Origin: Methanoculleus chikugoensis
GTDB taxonomy: Archaea > Halobacteriota > Methanomicrobia > Methanomicrobiales > Methanoculleaceae
Assembly: GCF_900095385.1 (NCBI RefSeq)
Contig: NZ_FMID01000014.1
Location: 1-57,169, forward strand
Length of the DNA stretch: 57,169 bases
Direction: 5' to 3'
In this document: one piece after another, positions 52,095-57,169 of the stretch
Layout: each line of letters begins with the position of its first letter
Position numbering within the stretch: the first letter of the stretch is position 1
Position numbers and translations under genes: made by a program
The notes under the pieces: model-generated
The model's database searches: none
Told to the model about the DNA's origin: nothing
What the model saw: the letters and a program-made list of their open reading frames with translations, nothing else

Positions 52095-52212
52095 GTGCCC
52101 AGACCGGACCACCGGCGCTTACCGACGGCCTCAAGTGGGTCGTTGACTAGAAAGTAGTATACTTATGGGTCAACGTTCCTTTGTGAACCGGGAACGTGAA
52201 CTGCAGTTCCCA
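52095..52212 (+). pseudogene. 5' relic of a DUF234 ATPase gene with its promoter
   Basis: The sequence from about 52108 matches the flank of the ATPase at 46224: the block GGACCACCGGCGCTTACCGA is shared, then AAGTAGTATACTTATG. The frame reads GQRSFVNRERELQF (compare YQHSFVDRASELQF at 46224) and ends after 14 codons. It is a third ATPase copy deleted to its first codons. Confidence 0.7.
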
Positions 52213-52432
52213 TCCAATTATAGCGCGGAGACCCCGCCTTCAACCGGGGAGAGGCAGCCCCGTCAGAGAGGAGTTACCGGGTAGGTTCGCTATCGAGCAT
52301 CTCCTCGACCACCCCCGGGCGACATTCATCGAGGGAAGCATCACCGACCTCGATCTGCTCGTGGAGACGTGATGGCCCGGGAGGCCGGAGCGATGGGAGG
52401 ATCTCCTCCCGGTTCACTCCAGCGCGCAGTCG
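52213..52432. other. Rearranged spacer: IS-end-like hairpin and epimerase fragment
   Basis: An imperfect hairpin with stems CCCCG/CGGGG (52232-52249) resembles the left end of the TnpB element. Next, at 52283-52371, one frame reads RFAIEHLLDHPRATFIEGSI then TDLDLLVET and stops. This looks like the second strand-helix of NAD-dependent sugar epimerases (FxxGSITDLDLL). No intact gene is present. The pieces suggest that a surface-sugar cluster once stood here. Confidence 0.4.
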
Positions 52433-52867
52433 TCACTCCGGGAGGAGGCGGTCCCGGAGTATCATCCGAACCAGATCCCGGTACCGGTTTACGATCGGAA
52501 GGTCGTCCTGAAGCACCCCGTAGACTTCGTCCAGGTTCAGCCGGCAGTAGAGGTGGACCAGAACATTCCGAAAGCCCGCGAGGTCTGAGAGCCGGACCGC
52601 GAGGTCTTCCGGGATCAGCCCCTCGTCACATAAAATCGCGAAACTCTCCCGGTAGGTCTCGGGCCGCCTGGAGCTGGAGGCCGCGACCAGGTGGTTGGCG
52701 ATATCGATCGATGCCTGGATGCTGACGAGGAGTGCGTGCAGCACCATGTTTCGTTTGTCCCGGTCGATCCTGAGGTCTTCGAGGGTGATGGACCGGTAGC
52801 GTTCCCAGTCCAGAGCTGCCTCGTCCAGTTCCCGGAGGTGACCGAGAACCCCTTCGTCCATGATCAT
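52433..52867 (-). CDS. HEPN-domain toxin, HepT-like (intact copy)
   Basis: 144 residues, helical. The RNase motif R-x4-H-x-Y is present as RNVLVHLY (Arg100, His105, Tyr107) in LAGFRNVLVHLYCRL, the defining feature of HepT (DUF86) toxins. The preceding MNT-like nucleotidyltransferase stops 2 nt before its ATG, the standard type VII toxin-antitoxin arrangement with the antitoxin first. In the frameshifted copy at 48149 a 20-nt stretch corresponding to about residues 13-19 here is missing. Confidence 0.88.
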   Translation of the reverse strand: MIMDEGVLGHLRELDEAALDWERYRSITLEDLRIDRDKRNMVLHALLVSIQASIDIANHLVAASSSRRPETYRESFAILCDEGLIPEDLAVRLSDLAGFRNVLVHLYCRLNLDEVYGVLQDDLPIVNRYRDLVRMILRDRLLPE

Positions 52868-52869
52868 TC

Positions 52870-53298
52870 TCAGGCCCTCGTGAGCAGAACCCGGTCGAAC
52901 CAGTCGAGCGTCTCCGCATAGTCGAGATACCGGGAGAGCACGCCTGCCTCGTACCGGACCCTACGCTCTCTGTCGCGGGAGAGCACGAGTCTGCCGCTCT
53001 TGATGACCTCGTACTGGAAAGAGACCGGGGCGGTGTTGAGAATCTTCACGTCAGCCTCAAAGCGGTAACAAAACCCCCGTTCGAGCTCCCGCTCGACCCG
53101 CCGCGCGAACCGCATCGCCTGGTAGGGGGCGGGCTCGCCGGTGACAAGGATTGCCACGTCCACGTCGCCGAAATCCCCCTGCGAGAACGTTCCGAAGACA
53201 TACCCCACCTCTATCTCGTCAAACCCGGCGAGGATCATGCGGATGGTGCGGAGAACCTCTTCTTTCTCTCCGGCTTTTAGCAGGTGGCGGCGTCTCAT
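52870..53298 (-). CDS. MNT-family nucleotidyltransferase antitoxin (MntA-like), copy 2
   Basis: 142 residues from ATG 53298 (an upstream ATG at 53325 is possible). The active-site strand is GTFSQGDFGDVDVAIL, with the Asp-x-Asp pair at Asp45/Asp47. The C-terminus ends VLSRYLDYAETLDWFDRVLL. Predicted to AMPylate and silence the HepT-like toxin encoded immediately downstream. Its ATG overlaps the stop (TGA 53295-53297) of a third, disrupted nucleotidyltransferase frame upstream, so the three frames were once one operon. Confidence 0.85.
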   Translation of the reverse strand: MRRRHLLKAGEKEEVLRTIRMILAGFDEIEVGYVFGTFSQGDFGDVDVAILVTGEPAPYQAMRFARRVERELERGFCYRFEADVKILNTAPVSFQYEVIKSGRLVLSRDRERRVRYEAGVLSRYLDYAETLDWFDRVLLTRA

Positions 53299-53755
53299 AG
53301 CATTGTATCTCTTCCCGCATCGCATATCATTCTTTCCTGCTTATTTCCCGGGGCATACCGGACACTCCTGAGGATGTACGGCGCGAGAGCCGGCTTGACG
53401 GTATCGCGGTCGACGAGGTCGACTCTCTTCCTGAAGAGCTCTTCAAGGAAGAACTTGAAATCCATATACGCATCAAACGAGCGTCCTCCCTCCTCGAACT
53501 CGATGAGGATATCGAGATCACTCTCTTCGCGCTCTGTTCGAAACCCATCGGGTTTCTCAAACTCCGCTCTTTCAGGACGTCGTTCTCCGGAGCGTCGTTC
53601 CTATCGGGACATCGCACCCTTCAGCCAGTCGCGTTCCAGAGCGTCGTTTCCCCCCGGACGAAAGAGCCAAAGAGCCCGATCCGCCGGATGCCGAGGCTCC
53701 TGATCCGCTCCCAATGCTCCGCCAGCGTTCCGAGGATGCTCTCAGCCGTAAGACT
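53295..53755 (-). pseudogene. Second-family MNT nucleotidyltransferase gene interrupted by a dispersed repeat
   Basis: The N-terminal half (minus strand, from about 53755) reads LTAESILGTLAEHWERIRSL, then IRRIGLFGSFVRGE. The C-terminal half reads REESDLDILIEFEEGGRSFD, then FKFFLEELFRKRVDLVDRD. These join perfectly into an MNT fold (GSFVRGE followed by SDLDILIEF), but about 110 bp of hairpin-repeat DNA (roughly 53530-53645) with a stop codon and frame change sits between them. The start codon is also replaced by repeat sequence. The gene is therefore inactivated. Confidence 0.75.
53530..53645 (-). repeat. Dispersed repeat inserted in the MNT gene
   Basis: On the minus strand: GGAACGACGCTCCGGAG, then GAGCGGAGTTTGAGAAACCC and GATGGGTTTCGAACAGAG. 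The same succession of modules (GGAACGACGCT..., GCGGAGTT(T/C)GA, AA-CC-x-GG-TT hairpin) recurs at 53825-53875, and its hairpin form at 44200-44225. Confidence 0.7.
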
Positions 53756-54101
53756 CGCACCTGGCGGTGCTCGCGCTCCGGTCCTCGCACCTTTGGTGCT
53801 CATGCTTACTATGTTCGCACCTCGAAGACCTTCGGTCTTTTCGAACTCCGCTCCGCGAAGCGTCGTTCCTACCGGACCATCGCGCATACCCGATCATATT
53901 TCTGTTACCCGCCGATCAGGATAACGCTTTTCCCCGGGTTTGCCGGTCGCGATGAGGGAAGGGCACAAACGCTACACCGGGGCGAGAGATGCCCGGCAAC
54001 GATCCACCTGATAGGCACACTGCTCCCGACCGGCGACAATGAGTCATCTTTAACCATCCCAGAGCCCAATTTTGACTAACGAACCGGAGGATTACGAAAC
54101 G
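53756..54101. repeat. Repeat cluster, then promoter of the truncated dehydrogenase
   Basis: Dispersed modules in tandem: GCACC-TGGC-GGTGC (53757-53770), GCACC-TTT-GGTGC (53787-53799), TCGCACCTCGAAGACC-TTC-GGTCTTTTCGAA (53814-53842 region) and CGCGAAGCGTCGTTCC. From about 54040 the sequence matches the promoter of the complete dehydrogenase (CTTTAAC at 54047-54053; CCGGAGGA before the ATG). Confidence 0.65.
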
Positions 54102-54506
54102 ATGCGGATAACTGTCGTCGGCGGTGGGTACGTCGGCCTGGTCACGGGGGCCTGCTTTGCCGAGCTCGGGCATACGGTCGACATCGTCGAGATCGATGCG
54201 GGGAAGGCGGCGGCGATCAACGCAGGGCGCGCCCCGATCCACGAGCGGGGACTCGATGCGCTCCTGGAGAGGCATGCCGGAAAGCGGCTCCGTGCGGGGA
54301 CGGACTACGATCCGGTCGCCGCCGCGGACCTCTCCTTCATCTGCGTGGGCACCCCGCCGGCAGCCGACGGGAGCGCCGATCTCTCGATGGTCGCCGCGGC
54401 GAGCCGGTCGATCGGGGAGGCGCTCCGCGACGGGAATGGTTTGCACACCGTTGTGGTGAAGAGCACCGTGCCGCCGGGGACGACGGAATCTGGAGCGTCA
54501 ATATAG
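54102..54506 (+). pseudogene. Truncated UDP-sugar 6-dehydrogenase copy
   Basis: 134 codons, near-identical to the first 127 codons of the gene at 44524 (MRITVVGGGYVGLVTGACFA to VVKSTVPPGTT) with scattered synonymous and conservative changes. After PGTT (about 54485) homology ends abruptly and the frame continues seven codons (ESGASI) to a stop. The catalytic-Cys and C-terminal domains are absent, so the product cannot be an active dehydrogenase. A hairpin resembling IS ends lies 36 bp further on. Promoter and ribosome site are retained. Confidence 0.85.
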
Positions 54507-54816
54507 ACACGTCCGCATGGAGTCCCCTGACGGCTGAGGGGGGATGCAGGCGAACAGTCCCGCCCCTTGCCTGATCCCCCGGTTCGGGGCTGAGACGCCG
54601 AACCGGATGCTGGAAATGTGGATTGCGGGGCGGATGATTGAGTCCTAATTCCTGCTGATATCGCGTGACTTCTTGCTGAGTTCCTGCCGACACATATATC
54701 GAGCGAATTTTATTTTTCCAAAAAACCAGTAGATGATAACTTTTATTTTCGAAACGTTTTTATAATGAAAAAATGCACCCCCAATGTAATAAATAAGAAC
54801 CCAGAAGGCGAAACAA
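54507..54816. other. Island edge: IS-end-like hairpin and AT-rich promoter region
   Basis: 310 bp. A hairpin TCCCCT/AGGGGG-type (54523-54542) and a GC-rich CCGGTTCGG...CCGAACCGG inverted repeat (54579-54605 region) may be debris of an IS605-type end. From about 54640 the base composition switches to AT-rich. A TATA element TTTTTATAAT (54757-54766) precedes the protease by about 50 nt, giving a leader of roughly 25-30 nt with AGAAGG before the ATG. Confidence 0.5.
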
Positions 54817-57169
54817 ATGGTAAGAAAAGTCTTAAAATTATTTATTTTCACAACTCTGCTTCTCTTCTTCACTCTAAGTGCCACTGCATCCGCGCAGCCC
54901 GACGACAACACTTCACTCACCGAGTCCGGTAATTATTCGACCGCCGAATTGGTACCCATAAACGAAAGCGAAGAATTGCCGTTAACCAAGGGTAACACAT
55001 CGCCATACTTTGCTAAAGATTCGTTCACGGACCTCGCTCCCGTTGTCGGTCAACTCGATGCCCATGCGGGACCTGGAGGTCTCGATTACGTTCCGGGGGA
55101 GGTGATCGTCGAGTTCAAACCAACCGCTACGATCAAATCGGCGAACGGTCAGGAGATCTCCCAGAGCGTGCATTCACGCATCGGAAGCAGTGTCAAGAAA
55201 GACTTCACCCGAACCGGACTTGCCGGCGTTCAGTTAGTCCAGCTCTCCCCCGAAACGAGCGTCGAGGAAGCGGTGAACTTCTACCGGAGCGATCCGAACG
55301 TACTCTCCGTATCGCCGAACTACATCGACCACCTTGACTGTACCCCAAACGACCCTCAGTTCAATACCCTCTGGGCCCTCCACAACACCGGCCAGACAGG
55401 AGGGACAGCAGATGCCGACATTGATGCGCCGGAAGCCTGGGATCTCGCACAGGGCTCGACGGGTATTGTCGTGGCCGTGATAGATTCCGGCGTAGATTGC
55501 ACCCATCAGGACCTTGCGGCGAACATATGGACGAATTCCGGCGAGATTCCCGGCAACGGTATCGACGACGACAGAAATGGCTACATCGACGATGTCCATG
55601 GGTATGACTTCGTCAACGACGACAACAATCCGTACGACGACAACGGGCACGGCACCCACTGCGCCGGAACAATTGCTGCGGTCGGCAACAACGCAAACGG
55701 CATCACCGGGGTGAACTGGAATACGAAGATCATGCCCCTGAAGGCGGGATCTGCGGACGGAATGTTAACCATAGCCGACGAGCTTGAGGCGATTTCATAC
55801 GCCACTATGATGGGCGCCGACGTCATCAGTTGTTCTTTCGGGGGAACTAACTATGTTTCTTCCGTCGAGACCGCTATCGCGGCTTCTCCTGCGGTGGTGG
55901 TCTGCGCGGCAGGAAACGACGGTACGAACAACGACGTGACCCCCCACTACCCGGCGAACTACAACTGCGCAAACATCATCGCGGTGGCGGCGACCGATCA
56001 TAACGACAATCTGGCGTCGTTCTCGAACTACGGCGCCACCACCGTCGACGTCGCCGCACCGGGGGACGGCATCTACAGCACCGTTCCGGGCTACACGACG
56101 GTCTTTTCGGACAGCATGACGACGCTTGCCAACTGGAACGTCCAGAGCCCGTGGGGGCTGACCACGGCAGTCTACTACAGCGCTCCCTCGAGCGTCACCG
56201 ACAGCCCCGGCGGGTACTATTCAAATAATGCTAACTGCGCGCTAACCCGGAAGAACCCGATCGACCTGTCCTCGTGTTCCGATGCATGTCTTCGATTTAT
56301 AATCGGGGGGGAAGCCGAATCCGAGTATGATGGTTTACTCATCGAATGCTCCCACGACGGGGCTACATGGACCACGGTCGACAGCATTTCCGGCAGTACC
56401 GGCGGTTACTTCTACTCCTGGGAAACCGATCTGTCGGACTACTGCGGCGATTCCAGCGTCTACCTGCGGTTCAGGTTCGTATCCGATTCAGCTAATACCT
56501 ACGACGGCTACTACATCGACGACGTTGAGGTTTTCTACCATGCCCCTAACGGAAACAGCTACGGCTACAAGAGCGGCACGTCGATGGCAACGCCGCACGT
56601 CTCCGGGCTTGCAGCGCTCGTCAAAGCCGCCGACCCGAGCCTTTCCACAAGCCAGATCAAGCAGACCATCCTCAGCACCGTCGACGCCAAGTCCTCGCTT
56701 ACCGGCAAAGTTGCAACCGGGGGACGGATCAACGCGTATCGTGCGGTGAATTCCGTTGCCACTGTGGTCGACGCCGCAGTCGTTTCCGATACCATCCCTA
56801 CAACCATGACCGCAGGACAGAGTGCCTCGGTTTCCGTCACCATGCAGAACACCGGTACGACGACCTGGTCCGAGGGAGACCGGATCCGGTTGGGCGCTGT
56901 GGGGGATGCGGCGCTGTTCGGGCCGGCACGGGTCACGATCCCGGCGGGAGTGACCGTGGCGCCGGGAGCGTCCCACATCTTCACCTACACCATGACCGCA
57001 CCCGCAACAGCAGGCACCTACACTCCCCAGTACCGCATGGTCTGGGAACTCCACCAGTGGTTCGGGGAGACACTCACAAAGACCGTTCAGGTGACGGCAG
57101 CCGTCGATGCCGCGGTTGTTTCGGACACCATCCCGGCAACCATGACTGCAGGAGAGAGTGCCTCGGTCG
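54817..57169 (+). CDS. Secreted subtilisin-like serine protease with inserted and C-terminal beta domains (3' end cut)
   Basis: 784 residues to the window edge. The signal peptide is KVLKLFIFTTLLLFFTLSATASA. A prodomain with VPGEVIVEFKP follows (about 85-170). Peptidase S8 triad: Asp223 in VVAVIDSGVD, His278 in GHGTHCAG and Ser589 in GTSMATPHVSG; the oxyanion Asn is in CAAGND. Between His and Ser, about 150 residues (approximately 428-575) form an inserted jelly-roll domain resembling MAM/immune-inhibitor-A-like modules (SDSMTTLANWNV; YYIDDVEVFYH). Then tandem Ig-like domains of the NBR1 type begin (VVDAAVVSDTIPTTMTAGQS; WELHQWFGET) and repeat at the edge. Likely cell-surface or secreted. Confidence 0.9.
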   Translation, partial: MVRKVLKLFIFTTLLLFFTLSATASAQPDDNTSLTESGNYSTAELVPINESEELPLTKGNTSPYFAKDSFTDLAPVVGQLDAHAGPGGLDYVPGEVIVEFKPTATIKSANGQEISQSVHSRIGSSVKKDFTRTGLAGVQLVQLSPETSVEEAVNFYRSDPNVLSVSPNYIDHLDCTPNDPQFNTLWALHNTGQTGGTADADIDAPEAWDLAQGSTGIVVAVIDSGVDCTHQDLAANIWTNSGEIPGNGIDDDRNGYIDDVHGYDFVNDDNNPYDDNGHGTHCAGTIAAVGNNANGITGVNWNTKIMPLKAGSADGMLTIADELEAISYATMMGADVISCSFGGTNYVSSVETAIAASPAVVVCAAGNDGTNNDVTPHYPANYNCANIIAVAATDHNDNLASFSNYGATTVDVAAPGDGIYSTVPGYTTVFSDSMTTLANWNVQSPWGLTTAVYYSAPSSVTDSPGGYYSNNANCALTRKNPIDLSSCSDACLRFIIGGEAESEYDGLLIECSHDGATWTTVDSISGSTGGYFYSWETDLSDYCGDSSVYLRFRFVSDSANTYDGYYIDDVEVFYHAPNGNSYGYKSGTSMATPHVSGLAALVKAADPSLSTSQIKQTILSTVDAKSSLTGKVATGGRINAYRAVNSVATVVDAAVVSDTIPTTMTAGQSASVSVTMQNTGTTTWSEGDRIRLGAVGDAALFGPARVTIPAGVTVAPGASHIFTYTMTAPATAGTYTPQYRMVWELHQWFGETLTKTVQVTAAVDAAVVSDTIPATMTAGESASV

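Noticed and set aside
53621-53887. 88-codon minus-strand ORF taken as a complete protein
   Set aside because: Its first about 45 residues are translated repeat DNA and its end is caused by the repeat; only the middle is a real MNT fragment.
25345-54600. Possible CRISPR array from the recurrent palindromes
   Set aside because: Copies are scattered over kilobases, in both orientations and without regular spacers; no cas gene is present.

Overview
The window reads as chromosomal DNA of a GC-rich methanogenic archaeon of the Methanomicrobiales, most likely a Methanoculleus-like species. The evidence is thiol:fumarate reductase (TfrAB), archaeal L37e and LSm proteins, archaeal SepF, an archaeal initiator tRNA, TATA-type promoters often about 25-30 nt from the start codon, and double-CheW and orphan-kinase signalling proteins. 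The genus is an inference; no 16S gene is present.

Layout. 1-3.1 kb: a molybdate/tungstate ABC transporter operon (5' end cut) with an embedded TrmO gene. 3.2-9.6 kb: a peptide-deformylase-like protein, two rubredoxins, a HerA-type ATPase, two MFS transporters and two small glycine-rich membrane proteins. 9.7-12.1 kb: an arginine deiminase operon (small membrane protein, ArcA, ArcC). 12.3-16.2 kb: small and exported proteins, a DrrAB-like ABC exporter and a DUF4097 lipoprotein. 16.2-24.8 kb: a chemosensory block (double CheW, Cache-HAMP receptor, CheA-REC, REC-kinase, membrane PAS kinase whose phospho-acceptor His is Thr). 25.7-30.7 kb: housekeeping genes (ZPR1-type, SepF, PUA protein, LSm, L37e, PurF, initiator tRNA-Met, thioredoxin, PCD-like). 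30.7-32.05 kb: a lone-TnpB insertion element. 32.1-39.5 kb: iron-sulfur flavoprotein, DUF362 ferredoxin, PurM, aspartokinase and TfrAB.

From about 39.5 to 54.6 kb the chromosome becomes an accessory island. It holds intact or broken toxin-antitoxin pairs (HicAB plus a HicA relic, two RelBE pairs, a decayed RelBE, a DUF4258 relic with a YgiT-type antitoxin, a MazF-like ORF and two HEPN-MNT pairs), two DUF234 ATPases and a relic of a third, a complete and a truncated UDP-sugar dehydrogenase, an IS5-type transposase wreck, isolated IS-end-like hairpins and many copies of a dispersed short palindromic repeat. Several segments are paralogous copies in different states of decay: one HEPN gene carries a 20-nt deletion, and one nucleotidyltransferase gene appears split by the dispersed repeat. 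The window ends inside a secreted subtilase preceded by an AT-rich leader.

The most promising signals are the non-canonical chemosensory block with a pseudo-kinase, the dispersed hairpin-repeat family that invades a gene, and the nested duplication and decay of toxin-antitoxin modules.
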